From: Nilaparvata lugens
Taxonomy: Eukaryota > Arthropoda > Insecta > Hemiptera > Delphacidae
DNA length: 64,000 bases
Assembly (NCBI RefSeq): GCF_014356525.2
Contig: NC_052505.1
Coordinates: 124,001 to 188,000 of the forward strand
Direction: 5' to 3'
This document shows, one piece after another, positions 34,935-47,855 of this stretch; the first letter of the stretch is position 1; every line of letters begins with the position of its first letter. The notes below the pieces were generated by a model, which searched no databases, had not been told where the DNA came from, and saw nothing but the letters and a program-made list of their open reading frames with translations. Made by a program: the position numbers and the translations under genes.

Positions 34935-36339
34935 AGTAATTTACAAATTTACATTGAAAGTTACATAGAATTTGTATTATAATTTTTTTATAATAAATCA
35001 ACATTTTTTATTACTTATTTTTTATTTTATTGTGTTAGAGGTGAGAGGTAATAACATGCATCACAAAACGTTACTTATTATTGTGAAGTTGTAGTGGGTG
35101 ATAATAGAAATATTGCACACACAGGAGTTAATATCGTTATCGAAAGTAAGATTGAACAAAAATTTCGAAATGAAAATTAATATTGAATATATTTATAATT
35201 ATTATGATTATATTGTTATAATAAAATATTTATTTTATAATATAATTTGAAGAGCACACAGGGAAAAATGTAGGATGCGTGTTATTGCCCCTCGCCACCC
35301 CTCACCATAAATCTTAATTATTGGGTAATTGTACAAACTTACCTTTATGACTTCTTTCAACGTAGAAATTAATTTTTAAAGCCACTCAAAGGATCAATTT
35401 TTAATTCTTCAACAAATTCTTTGTTGACTCATGATCTTTCAGGAAAGGCCACACCCACACTCGCGGTTTTGCTATATTTTTTTCAATAAATTACCCAAAA
35501 CTATACAAACGGCAGAACAAATTAAAACATCCTCCTCCAGACTCGACATGGTGGATACTGAATCGAAATTTGTTAGCAACTGCAAGCTCCACAGAATTAA
35601 ATGTGCTGCACATTTTCTTCGCGCACTTGTGTCTGTCACAAAATGTGTGCTACTTTTACTGTAGGTGGAGCAGGGTCTAATAAAATGTTTTCAAAACGAC
35701 TGTTGTGTGAAGAAATGTTCGCGCACACCATGTTCCACACACAAGTTTGGTGGATCTGCAGCTTAAGATTGACTCTTATTGGTAGAAATACGGTATATTT
35801 AACTTTGAATATCATATTTTTATCCTTTTGAAAATGAATATTTCTACAAATTTTGAATTCTATTTGGGAAGCTGTCAATTGTAATCAGGAATTGTGAATT
35901 GTAATTGAGAAATAGTAAGATGTAAGTTACATGGGAAGTTGTTAATTGAAGATTAGAAAATAATCCACTTGTCCAACATCATATTCCATACTTGCATTCT
36001 TTGCATGAATTTTAATTCATGAACAAGATCAACTGGATTTTCAATCAGATTTCTTAATTAAAACAGAAACTTCTGACTAACAAATCTTATTACCGCATCT
36101 CAAATTGAATTCATTCAACCAGATTTTAGCGAATACTTAGCCGTGATAAAAAATAATCATTTAATAACAATAATAATGCTTTTATTAAATCAAGAGCTTT
36201 TACAAACACAATTTCGAATCAATACAATATAAAATACCTTCAAATAATAACTTATCCACTGAGTAAACTGAATTCCATCCAATCACAACAATACATGAAA
36301 AAGGATTGTCTGTTTCATTGTTAAATCATGACTAAGTGC
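34935..36339. other. AT-rich DNA without gene
   Basis: No recognisable domain on either strand. Confidence 0.55.
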
Positions 36340-36467
36340 CAGAAGCCGGTTAAATTTTAATCGTGATTAATTCCAGGAGAGCCAATCAGACAAACCGTCT
36401 TATAAAAAATGCCTTTCCTGATTGATTCTCGTGAAATTAATCACGGTTAAAATTTAGCCGGCTTCTG
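36340..36467. mobile_element. short hairpin MITE
   Basis: Imperfect inverted repeats of about 50 bases (CAGAAGCCGGTTAAATTTTA at the left, TAAAATTTAGCCGGCTTCTG at the right) around a loop of about 25 bases. Confidence 0.8.
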
Positions 36468-37961
36468 TGCAACTAACATTAATTAGAGATTATTAATATA
36501 AAATTTATCAAACAAATATGAGAAAAATAACATTTTAAAAAATCATCTGTCTGTAATAATCATTTTAGTAAAAATAGAATATTGCTATTACCCGATTTCA
36601 TTCTTTACCTATTCTTCCAGTTTTTTTTTAATAATGCAATGTTTCCAAATACCGGTAACATTGCCTATTAAAATTACCTACGCCAAAGATAAGGCTAAAA
36701 ACAGCGTTTTGAAGTGCATTATTGCATTTCGAAAATTACACAAAGTACATCTAATTAAAATTTTGGGAAGTTTATAACAAGATAAGCAATGCAATTATTA
36801 CTGATAAGAATGTACTAGAATAATAATGTTTTAACAAAGTGAAACCGGTGATTAGGTTAGTGATTATTATCCATAATGGGCCTACATTTTTAATTCATAA
36901 TAAATTATTTTCAGTTGCTGTACTACTAAAAAAGAATCTACTTTATTATTGTAGCTACAATACATACAGCCTATCTAAATAATCTTCTACATAATTTATT
37001 TTATACGTTAATACAAATAAATGTAAAAATGATTCAAATTTTACTTTTGGCTAGTTCTACGTAACGTATTAAATATACATTGTTTTGAATTATTTTCATA
37101 TAAGTATGTTAAGTTTTAAATCAGTTACCTTTGATTTGTAACTTGAAGTGAGTTCAAATAATAATAAATAAATAGAATGTGAACGTACTGTAAGCATGTA
37201 AGCAATGAACAGTGTTAACATAACCTTTAAACCGTGAAGTGTAAAGCTTTTACAGAGTGGAAACGTGGAACAATCCTATCGTTCCACTCAAGTATATTTT
37301 TGTTTACATTTCTGACTGTCGACCAGCTCTCCAGTCGAACAGTTTATACCCACCCGTTCAGATAGAAACGTTGTCATGGATACGAGTAAACACGGAACAG
37401 TTGGAACAGCTGAGAAGTAACGGTATTTTGACAACCAGAGATAAACTCTCTATTCTCGCTATCTGCTTCTCGATGTTGATGTTATCACTTCGGTTCACAA
37501 CAGACGACAAAATTTACTCAGTAGTTGTTTACTGCTCGTATCGTACTCATCAGGCAAATACTGGCAATTAGAAATGGCCGAAATCCTCCAAGATCGAGTG
37601 AAAAGTATGCGCTCTTCGCCAGATTATTAATATTGTCTACTTACAGTTTGTGACCAGTGGATATCATCAGAAGGTAAACTAGAACTTAATAACTCACTTG
37701 ATAATACAAATTGTCAACTATTCCAATTTGAATACTAAATATTACAAGAAATACGGAGCTACTGATTTGAGCACTAACATGGCAGCCCAGTGCTACCAAC
37801 CTAACGCTGCTATGCTAATTTCATCAGTTCCAGGACTATTCTTCATAGTTTTTATTATATCCTCCACTTCATGAAGGAAAACTGAGATTAAAAACCAATA
37901 ATTGGCAATGTCAGGTCAAGGTTCAGAATACTTTGGTTCAGAATGACTATTTGTCTTTAAG
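36468..37961. other. AT-rich DNA without gene
   Basis: A 104-codon plus-strand frame at 37257-37571 has no recognisable features and is not called. Confidence 0.5.
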
Positions 37962-38760
37962 ATTTCTCTTTATGTTTATAATTATGTTCCGCATTTATGG
38001 TGAAACGCGGTAATAGATTTTCATGAAATTTGACAGGTACCATATGTTCCTTTTTAAGTTGCGGGTGGACGTATATACAAGCCTTATGGAAATTTTTCAT
38101 TTCAAGGATAATATAAATGGAAAAGGCGCCTCCTTCATACGCCAATATTAGAGTAAAAATCACACTAGAATATTATTCATCATAGATCAGCTGTTGAGAG
38201 GATTATAAATTGCATGCAATGACGCAAGCAATTTAATATATCAATGTAACTTGAAGAAAAACAGCTGTTGTTCGATTAATATCATCGATTAAATCATCGT
38301 TGAATAAATGAATAAACGTAGGATCTCATAGGCCAGCTCAGAAAATTATGAGCTGCATAATCACGTCTCCGTGGTTGGGAACCCACCTGAAATTTAGATC
38401 CTAGCATAAGTAAAACTGCAGGTCTATCAATTGACCGAGCGAAGTGAGGTCTAAGATTCAAGTCGACGGTTTGGCATTTCTCTTTATGTTTAAATGTTCA
38501 TATGTTGCGCATTTACGGCGAAACGCGGTAATAGATTTTCATGCAATTTGACAGATATTCCTTTTCAAATTGCGCGTCGACGTATATACAAGGTTTTTGG
38601 AAATTTCAAGGATAATATAAAAGGAAAAAGGAGCCTCCTTTGTACGCCAATATATTAGAGTAAAAATCAGACTATAGAATTATTCATCATAAATCAGCTG
38701 TCGAGTGGATTATAATAAATTGCATGCCATGACGCATATCTCAATGTAATTCGGGAAAGA
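37962..38760. repeat. two direct copies of a roughly 290-bp repeat
   Basis: Copies at about 37962-38259 and 38476-38760 share CGAAACGCGGTAATAGATTT-like cores (GTGAAACGCGGTAATAG in the first), GACGTATATACAAG and an AATCAGCTGT-type motif, and differ by indels. Non-coding dispersed repeat; class unknown. Confidence 0.75.
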
Positions 38761-40044
38761 AATCAGCAGCAGTGTAGACTATTGATTGCATGCCTCATTG
38801 AATGCAATTTTTATGCACTATTAAATGAACTATTGATTGCGTGCAATAACACATGCAATTAATAACTAAAATACCATAGTATTGGCTCTCAAATTTTCTC
38901 TGCTTTGAACTCGGGCTGTCCTGTTGCCAGTATGTCTTGAAGGAGATTAGCTTTTGATGTTAGCATTTTTGATACACCAACCCGAACAGCCATTAGCCGT
39001 TTTCACACCGATATCTTGCCGACACGACACGACAGGATAGAATTTACTCTGATGGACAGTATATGAGGAGGCTGCGGTTTATAAAACTACGCGAGGTCTA
39101 CTGTTCACAGAACTACTAGTATTATACTTCGGTCAAACCAAGTCTACACATATAATAACATAACATAATATATGTTAACATAATAAGTTCTTGTTGATCG
39201 TTGCTCATTCTTGAGATAAGATAATATCGTTATGTAGGTCAGTAGGACTTGAATACCGTAATCATCAGTGACTAAAGAGCTATGCTATATCGTAACGAAA
39301 TTTTCTACTAATAGTTTGATAATTCTCTCCCAGATGGAGTCAGGCACTGAAGTATTCCAATCTTCGACAAAACATCCCTCAATCGTGGCCTTCTTCCCAT
39401 CGAGGTCAATTCGTTGTTTACTTGTTGGCACTAACTGAGTCCAAAGTACACTTCTCTTTGAAATACTGTATTAATTGTATGCCTGACGAAAAATGGCTGA
39501 TCACAATGTTAGCTTCTAGTGGGAGATGTTGTTGTAAGAAACTACTTGCTACTCACAGGTGCGTTTGTTTTCAGCCATTCTCCCGTGTCGATCCTGCGAC
39601 GAGATGATTATGGAATCGATTGAGCACAATAAAACTTGATTTAAGAATTGTTTCACTAACAATTTAACTAATTTTTCGAGAGCTTACTAATTTAGAACTT
39701 TTCAACTGCAACCAGTGTTGTTGTCCCCCTTATAGAATATACTAATGGGATAGCTTGAATTGGGATGACGATTGATTCCCTCTATACTTCGGATCTTCAA
39801 TACTTTGGGTAAGTATTTTCATTATTGTCATTGAATATAATTCAAAGTTGCCTTCCCAATCCATTGTTTGTCTTCCTCAGGCTTCTCCAGCAAACATCTG
39901 AACTCTGCATAGACCATCGATGGTAGTCTGAATTTTTTCAAGTGCTTCTCAAATTTTATTGTTGGTGAGCTGCCATCCTCCTCCAGTTTAGGCGTGATGA
40001 TTCTACCAGTCTAGTTTTTGGCACAGTACTCCTTGTGATCTTTC
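38761..40044. other. AT-rich DNA without clear gene
   Basis: No domain recognised. Its last part may hold further decayed sequence of the polymerase remnant that follows. Confidence 0.45.
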
Positions 40045-41153
40045 ATCCTCTGCCCCCATTATTCTTGATGGTATAGTGTGTAAAGTACCTATGACCAATG
40101 ATGATATTTTCATGATGCTTTGTGAGCTGAGATCTTACAAGTTTTCCAAAGTTCTTTATGAAACAGTAATTGCTGTTGAGATCTCACTCTTCTCCTTCTT
40201 CTCGAAGAGTGGTGGTGGTGGTGGCTCCACTGATGTCCTGAGTGGTGATAGCTTCACTGCTGTCCTGAGTGGTGGTGTCTTCACTACCATCATTGTCATG
40301 GAGGAGAAGTGGATCGAAATGATCCTTCTTGATTTCTTTTACATAATTTCTTGGATAAATTATACACTTTGATTCAAGACCATACATATCGACTGTAACA
40401 CTTGGATTATCTTTCTCGAACCATTCAATTTGGCTTACGCTTGTGAGGGAGGATATTCCATTGAAATTATAATGTTCAACAAACTGATCATACCTATTGT
40501 TAACACGTTAAGGATGTGCTCCTTGCACATGTTTAGCGAGGATTGCCCACTTAAAACGTTGTTGATCATAACTCTTTGGGTTTATGATGGCTTTTCTTGC
40601 TGCAATTTATTTTGGCCAGCAGTTCAATGTGGGAGGATCCTCGAAGCGGTTCATGCTTGCTTATGCGCATGAGGGCACCATCGATGATGGTGAGGCTCTA
40701 TCTGCTAGTGTTTCTCTTGAACTTGGCCTCTTCTTCCAAAAGCTTCTTACATGCCTCCTTGATAATTTCAGCTAGATCATTGACATTGAATATGGAATAA
40801 TTGGGTGTTTTGAATGCAATATTCTAGAATTTTTCCTGCTCAATGTTCTTCTTATCAAGGTGGCTGCATTGGTATGTAGCGTCCAACACTAGGTTCACCT
40901 TGATTGGTCCAAATGTTTGAAACTCCTGGCCTATGACAACAACAATCTTCGACTGCAAGCTGTTCAGCAGAGAGTGGAAGTCCTTTGCTGTTTTTGATAA
41001 AGATATGTTGTTGTAGAACAGTGTCCGGAGGCTGTTGTTGAATGCCTCTTCTAAGGTAGAAGACTCTTCTGGTGAGCTGCTGGGCTGCTGACATCTGGTA
41101 GCTTTTTTCATATGTAACATACATACAAGCAAATTAATAAGAATGATACACAA
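40045..41153 (-). pseudogene. second Polinton polymerase remnant (N-terminal extension)
   Basis: Minus-strand frames with breaks read, in order, as the pre-exonuclease region of a Polinton-type polymerase. STLEEAFNNSLRTLF and SLQSKIVVVIGQEF lie near 41085-40935, LAEIIKEACKKLLEEEAKF near 40775, and ALMRISKHEPLRGSSHIEL near 40690-40620. FKWAILAKHVQGAHP follows near 40555, then FNGISSLTSVSQIEWFEKDN, and SNYCFIKNFGKLVRSQLTKH near 40165. An inserted Thr/Glu/Ser-rich stretch (near 40290-40200) is odd. The order parallels the 17.4-18.4 kb copy, but the sequence is clearly different, so it is a separate lineage. No exonuclease or polymerase motifs remain. Confidence 0.6.
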
Positions 41154-41164
41154 TGAGTGATAGG

Positions 41165-41345
41165 TCTCCCCTTATCTAGAGTAACTTGTGCCCAATGGTC
41201 ATCTTAATCTAAAGCAACATGTCCCCTTATCTAGAGTGACATGTCTCTCATGGTCATCTTAATCTAGAGCAATATGTCTAGAGTGGAAGCCTCTCACTTG
41301 AAAGATATGTCCTCATGAACATCTTGGTCTAGAGTGACAGGCCCC
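41165..41345. repeat. short imperfect tandem repeat
   Basis: Recurring blocks of CTTATCTAGAGTGACATGTC and GGTCATCTTAATCTAGAG with a period near 57 bases, degenerating to the right. Confidence 0.65.
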
Positions 41346-41713
41346 CTTTATAAAAAATCAAATATTAAAAAATCTTCAATATTTTTTAATACTTTTTGAT
41401 ATTTTTTTAATAGGCTCTGATACTTTAAAAGAAAATTCATACTTTTCAATGATTTTCAATAATTCTTAATGAATTTCAAAGAATATTTATTCAATTTGAA
41501 AAATTTTCAATTTTTTCTTTTCCTCCTAATGTTCTTTATTTTCTATTTTCACCTGATTTTACTCATTTATTTATTTCCCAATTTTTTTAAAAAAATCTTC
41601 TATAAATTTTAATTAATTTCAATTGATTTTTTTTCAATTTTTTTATTGATTTTCTTATAATTCTTTTTCATTTTTTTAAAATTTTGTTGGTTTTGGCTTT
41701 GGACCTTTGGACC
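41346..41713. other. T-rich low-complexity DNA
   Basis: Homopolymer-rich sequence with no gene. Confidence 0.6.
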
Positions 41714-42410
41714 TATTAGATTTTCCCACTTTTTCCACTTTTTCAAGACAGTCTTTTTTGTGCCGCTCCTCCGAATACTCAAAGACTCTGACTGGCCAGG
41801 ACCTGGACCTTCCTCTAGACCACACCTTCCAGCCAAGCTGACGAGATGGTCATCATAAAGGGGATTGGTATCGTACTCAATAAATTATCCATCATTTTAT
41901 TAGTTATAATGTCATGTTGTTTTTCTTTTTTATAGGAATTTAGAAATAATAAATAAAATTTAGAGAATTCAAATCAAGAGGAAAATCCTCAAAATATTGA
42001 ATACTGTACCTAAATAGTTTTCAAAAATTAATCAAATTGAAATAAATAGAAACTCATTTTTAAATGAGATAATTGAGACTTGTTCGATAATAATCTGTTT
42101 TCCTTTTCTTCATAGCCTAAATTATAATTATAACTTTCAACTTATACATTTCAAATTATTTCTTTTTGAAATATTGTAAACCAATAAATTTTGTATTTCT
42201 TAGGATGTTTCCTTCTTTTTATTTCTTTAAAAAATCTGCTCTACCATCTTCAGCTATGTATCTCCTTTGTAACTCTTCTTCCCATCTGGGAAGTGGTGAA
42301 GCCCCCAATATTTACAAAAAATTATAATTTGGTTACAAATGGTGATACATATTATTTGTTCTATATTAACGTAATGCAATTGTGAAAGCTTACTGCCCGG
42401 TACGTCACAA
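41714..42410. repeat. direct repeat B, copy 1 (about 697 bp)
   Basis: Same orientation as 57854-58542 and very similar from GATTTTCCCACTTTTT through GACCTGGACCTTCCTCTAGA to GTCACAA, with small indels. Non-coding and of unknown class. The two copies bracket the whole LTR-retrotransposon block. Confidence 0.85.
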
Positions 42411-42988
42411 ATGGTGAAGTCACGCCGTGTTTATTTCTGTTCACTAAAAATTAAAGCTTGAAAATAAAACAGATTAATCTAACCTTCAGTTGGACTTTTC
42501 CAGTCTCTCTACACAATAAAAATATGATTAGTAAATTCAATAAGTTTTGGTGTCAATAATAGTAGATTTAATAATACAATCAGATAAATAGTAAACAAAC
42601 AATTTTCTGTTCAACTTAAATAAGAATGTCAAGAGTAGCTAATGAAAGGGAAACTTAATTGACAGTAAAGTGATCTTGAAATTTAATAATACTATGTTGC
42701 ATGACCTTCATTTCAGCACGTCTGCGAGTTACGTTATGAATCGAGCTCATTGTTATTTTCAATTGATCTATGTTAATATTTATTCAAATAAGAGATATTT
42801 CCTCAAAAATCAGGAAGAATGAACAAACTTCTACACCAAATGAATGATTCATTATCAAATTGATTCAATCAAATTAGTTATTCTAAGTTATTGTTCTTTT
42901 GTTTATGTGCATGCCTCAATACTATTATGCTCTATGTTCACATTACAAATTTGATTCCAATCCCCAATTTAAATAGAATTCAATTCCA
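42411..42988. other. AT-rich leader before the Gypsy-like gag
   Basis: No LTR matching the downstream candidates was found here, so the 5' end of the retrotransposon is missing or too diverged to see. Confidence 0.5.
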
Positions 42989-44521
42989 ATGACTAGTTTA
43001 CCTGACCTTAGAAGTATTTCCATGGGTGAACTCGATTTAACAACAGCGATCAACCTAGCAGAACAATACAACCTTTATATACCAAAAAATGCGGATTTAG
43101 AATTTATCAGGTCCACTCTCAGATTAATAAAAAAGAATTTCAATGACCTTCCTAATTACAAAAAAGAGCGCGAAAGGGCTATTCAATATATTTTAACGAC
43201 TGTTAAACTTTCAGATGAATTAAAAGACCAATTCCCTGATCTATATAATCTAGAGAGAACCCTAAGGCAAAACTTTAAACTCCAGGAGGCAGGAGAAAAT
43301 TCTCGCCCATCAACTCCATCAAAATTAGTAACACAAACAAGTCAAACCGAATTTATTTTCCCTAAAGAAAGTCTTGAACTGGCCACAAAAAGACAACAAC
43401 TATCCACCTCAACGCCAAATTTATTATCAATTCCTTTTAAAACACCTGAAGCTACGAACTCTAAAATAGCTAAACAAGACGACCAAATCCAGTCAACAAT
43501 GGCTGAAAGAAAAAGACCATTTTTCACACCTCAAACATTTTCCGCCGCACCTCACGGAAATATTTCCGACTTTATTCAAAATTATAAACGAGTTGCCACG
43601 GCAGACTCTTGGGATAAGGATGATTGCCTCACATACCTTCCATTCTATTTGAAAGTGAGTGCCGCTCAATACTTCAAAAAACCTGCAAAAATGACCAACA
43701 ATGAGAGCTTCAAGGATAGCTATTCGTTAATAATAAGCGATAACAGAACCGGAAAAATATACCATAATACAAATTCATTGAATCATAACTATCAAGAAGC
43801 TAAAAATCTAGCCTACAAAATTTTTCTATTGAGAAAAACTCTCCCAGCCTCGAAAAGCATTTCACATAATTATACGGGAAAATACCAACAATTGAGTTTT
43901 CATAATGGAATGACAACCCAACTTCTATTGATTGGATATTTTATCAATATACTTTACTATTGGATAACATTTAGGACAATTGAGGGATTTTCAGAGCATA
44001 ACGATATTGCCAAACTAGAAAACAAAAATTTCAAAAGTATTAAAAAGTGCTTAGATGAAATACGACCGTTATCAACTATGGATGATAAGCCAAACGCTTT
44101 CTTGTTGATAGAAGAAAAGCTCGCCATCATTACAAAATCACCCCCCTTGCCACCTGAACCTCCAGAAAAATTAGTACCAATAGAGTCACAATGCAATACT
44201 GTAGGATCAGCATTAGAAACTGTTGGTAAATCAAAGGATAAACAAATAAGTATTTTGATGGATTCAGGCTCAAATGCCTGTCTTGCTAAGAAAGACTTAG
44301 TTCCAGAAGAAGAAATAGTTGATAATCTGGATGTTGCACTATATGCAGCCAATGGGAAAAAAATCTCATTCTATGGAAATGCAGTAGTAAAATTTTCAAT
44401 AGAAAATATCGCATATGAACAAGAATGCTACATAGTATCTACATCAGTAGATTTACTGGTAGGAAATGAATTCTTCTTAAAAAATGGAATTGATCTCTCA
44501 AATACAGCTCCCACGAGATAA
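42989..44521 (+). pseudogene. Ty3/Gypsy gag-protease frame
   Basis: A 510-codon open frame. The N-terminal part (LRSISMGELDLTTAINLAEQ) is helical. A gag-like block TPQTFSAAPHGNISDFIQNY ... YLPFYLKVSAAQYF lies around residues 180-235. The middle (about 245-370) does not look like normal gag and may be rearranged or inserted in phase. An aspartic protease domain follows, with active site ILMDSGSNACL (Asp near residue 425) and a VDLLVGNEFF block near the end. A frame change just after the stop leads to the next segment. Protease in frame with gag is usual for this superfamily. Confidence 0.75.
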
Positions 44522-44547
44522 AACTCGATGAGAGAGTATCCATTCCC

Positions 44548-45603
44548 ATGGATAGCAATTGGATAAAGAGAGTACAATGTCAATCATATATGATAACTCA
44601 ACGTTTCATTCTAGATACTGACATGAAAATTCATCCGTTAGAGACAAAAGAAATTGCAATGTGGAAAAACTCTCACGAGAGTAGCTCACAATTTTTCACA
44701 CCGAAGAATACCTTGCTACGCAAAACCATTTACTCTCACGCATTATCCGATGAGGTTGACAACTTTCAAATCATAAAATTTCAGATATCAAATATCTCAG
44801 AAAAATGCATTAAACTGAAAGCAGGCCTAGAAATTGGCGAAGGCTCCGAGACAAGTTTTTCCGCACATTCAACAGAAATAGAAAAAAAATCCCATGGGAC
44901 GATCAAAGAGATACCTATTGTTTTAAAAAACGATATTCTTTTAAAACCTTATCAACAGATTCATGTGTTTGTGGAGAACAATGCTGGAATCCTGAATTGC
45001 AATAATTATCTGTTCACACCAAATCCGCATTACTTGGATAAATGCAAGATAAATGTCTCTTTCACTAAGCTACAGACACTTCACTTGAATTCATTGCTTA
45101 TAATTTTTCTTCAAGACCTTTGACTCTCAGAATTGGAGCCCAATTGGGAAATATAAAAATAAAATCAAACAAAGAATCAATCCAAGGAACACAATACTTG
45201 GAAGTCAAAGAGATTAACCAAATAAATGTACAACAACCATCAAATGATAAAGAGTATCCCGATATTATAATACATGACAATAAGAAAATTAATGTCAATA
45301 AAAATATTGGTGAAACACCATACAAACAAATATCCCAACTAATAACCGAATATGCTGATGTTTTCTCCAAAGACAAATATGACATTCCTGATTCCAAACT
45401 CCCGGCTGTACATATAAATTTAGCAGACAATACACCTGTGTTCTCATCACCATTCAAATTAGCGGCATCAGAACGCTCTGAAATGAATTACATGATTGAT
45501 GGTTTATTGAAGTCAAATGTAATTGAGAAAGCGAGGTCAAATTACGCTTCACCAGCCTTCTTGGTGAGGAATAGAGATAACCGAGGAAATTTTTTCCAGA
45601 AAA
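44548..45603 (+). pseudogene. Gypsy pol, N-terminal part of reverse transcriptase
   Basis: 44548-45123 is the linker after protease. A frame change near 45100 leads to 45120-45611, with DVFSKDKYDIPDSKLPAVHI, FKLAASERSEMNYMIDGLL and ARSNYASPAFLVRNRDNRG, the typical start of Ty3/Gypsy RT. The frame is lost at about 45603, where foreign DNA begins; the RT fingers and palm up to the active site are missing. Confidence 0.8.
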
Positions 45604-47855
45604 TTATTTAATAAAATTATAATTATTCTGCAAATTGAGTACGGGTCATTTATGAATTGCTCATTGAACTTTTGGAGGTTACACTGTTGTTTACTATTGA
45701 TCAGATGTTTTGTAGCAGCTCACACACAGCTGACTGACTCAATACACTATAAATGTCATACCAAGTTTTCATGCAAGCTATAATATTATTTCTAAAATTA
45801 AGAACTATTGATAAAGGACCAAGAATTTCAAATAGAAAAAATAGAATATATGTATTATTGTTAAATCTATTTATTATTCACGAAATCGCATTATAATGTC
45901 AAACGTTATTGTAACTAACTAGGTCATAGCATGAATATTGTATCATTGATGAGAGCAGCAAAAATTAATTATAACAGTTTCGAACATAACAAGAATTGTG
46001 CAGAAATATTAAATCATAAATTATTGATTCAACTGAACCACATGGTGAATGAATCTCTTTGGTAAGTCTAAGCCAATCATATGTCATAGAAATAGCACTA
46101 AAAGGGATGATCGTTTGAAAACATCATATGTTAATCTGTTATCAGACAACAAACCTGCCTTATCATATATGCTAGTGCATGTACACTGTATAGAGGAACT
46201 ATGTCTAGAGAATTAAGCAATTTAAAAAGTTTTACAAATTAAGTTATTATTGTAATTAAAGGAATTATATTTTACTGCTTGCCACTGACGTCATGCCTAT
46301 GTCATAATCATTCTACCAATGGCAAATTTTCATGCAAATTGATTACACAGAGATTCTTAGAGAAAAGGTTCTAGCCCAAGGCTTAGAAGAAGACACTTCA
46401 CTTTCCTTTTGAAATCCTCACCATTAAGACCTTGTTAATGTTACCAAAGACTCATTAGTGAAATTTTGTTCGATTTTTGTATGTTTTATCTGTGAGCCAA
46501 TATTTTGGGCTATCTTATTTGTTATTTGTAAATTTATTTCATCAATCGATAATTCAAGAAATTCAAGTTTGATTATTCCCTAATTATTTTGGTGAAGGAG
46601 ATATTTAATAAGAATTCCACATGTGCTGAGACCGAAGCCTGGACCGGCCTTTGATCAAACAAATTTGACTCAAAGGAACCACGACCGCCTAGGAGTTTCA
46701 CATGAGTTTTAAATTTTGGGGCCCCAATCTTCGCTTCGAAAGGAATTACAGTGCAGAAAATATAAAAATTTTCTTCGTTAAATTAATGGCCATGCCGACA
46801 AGCGCTTATAACCATTAAGATCCTAGATTTTATTTTATATATAGAATTTATAAGAACTTGTAGTTGATTAGCTATCCTCCGCTGCCAGAACCACGTCCCC
46901 GAGCAATTTTTAAAGTCTTTTATCATTTATTTTCACTATTTTTCGAAAAACTGTTAAATTTATCAATTGTAAAATTCTGTTGAATCATGCATGGTGTCAT
47001 GCGAGTACAAGCACACTTTTGATCATTTTGTTAATGTTAAATCATTTTCAACCTGTAATCCAAGCTCTGAATCTGCACTGTCAAATTATATATTTTATTA
47101 TATTATATTTCTACTTTATCAATTCGTCTTCTGAGTTCGATTATTTCTTCAGCCTGTCAATTATTGTGTCTGACACGTTCTATATTATCAAGATCCAATC
47201 AAGTACGATCATTGAAATAATTGTATCAACCTGGATATTGGAACAGATCTAAGTGGATGTAGTGTGTGGGGTAAGATCGAGATTATCTATTCTCTGTCCT
47301 TACCTGCTCATATATCAGCTTTTATCTGTTACCAACTTCGACTTAGGAGCGAATTCATCGACTGTATAGCAGATGCAGCTGGAGATCATATAATTTCCTA
47401 CAATAGAGCATAAAACCCGACAAGACTCTGTTCTCGAAATATATTCCGAACGATATCTGGTCCAAGTACCCTATATTAATCCTTCGGAACTTATTAGAGA
47501 CGCAGTCCCGTAAATTATCTACATTGGGATTTTCGCTTGACCTGTTTGATTTCGTATGTTGTTCCATCACAGGTAATAGTTTTAAGATATCCATATTCAG
47601 TGTATAGCAACCGCTACACTACTTTTGAAAATTTTTATCATTATACAATCTGTCAAAAGAAGAATCAAGGGTGAGCGAGTGAGTGTTCATGCCTCCTGTG
47701 ATTCAGACGATTGTATCGAATCTTGTAGTGACTCAATCAGTCTGGCATTCACTTAGCGTCCACACACGCAGTTTCAATATTTATAACTTCAATACTGGTG
47801 ACTCAGTACAAGATTCATTATACGTGTGTTGGCCTATCCTTGGAGGCGAGAGTAA
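45604..47855. mobile_element. about 2.25-kb non-coding insertion/replacement in RT
   Basis: AT-rich, non-coding DNA separating the RT start from YIDDL. About 110 RT codons expected between the flanks are absent, so it replaced sequence as well as adding some. It contains a GGGGCCCC palindrome (about 46720) and an AACCACGACCG-type stretch (near 46678) also seen in the LTR family of this window. It may be LTR-derived, but no ends or target duplication are visible. Confidence 0.45.

Noticed and set aside
37257..37571. 104-codon frame as a gene
   Set aside because: No domain, start context or neighbouring exon evidence.
41609..41836. Basic 75-codon minus-strand frame
   Set aside because: Lysine codons come from T-rich low-complexity DNA, and the N-terminal part lies in repeat B.
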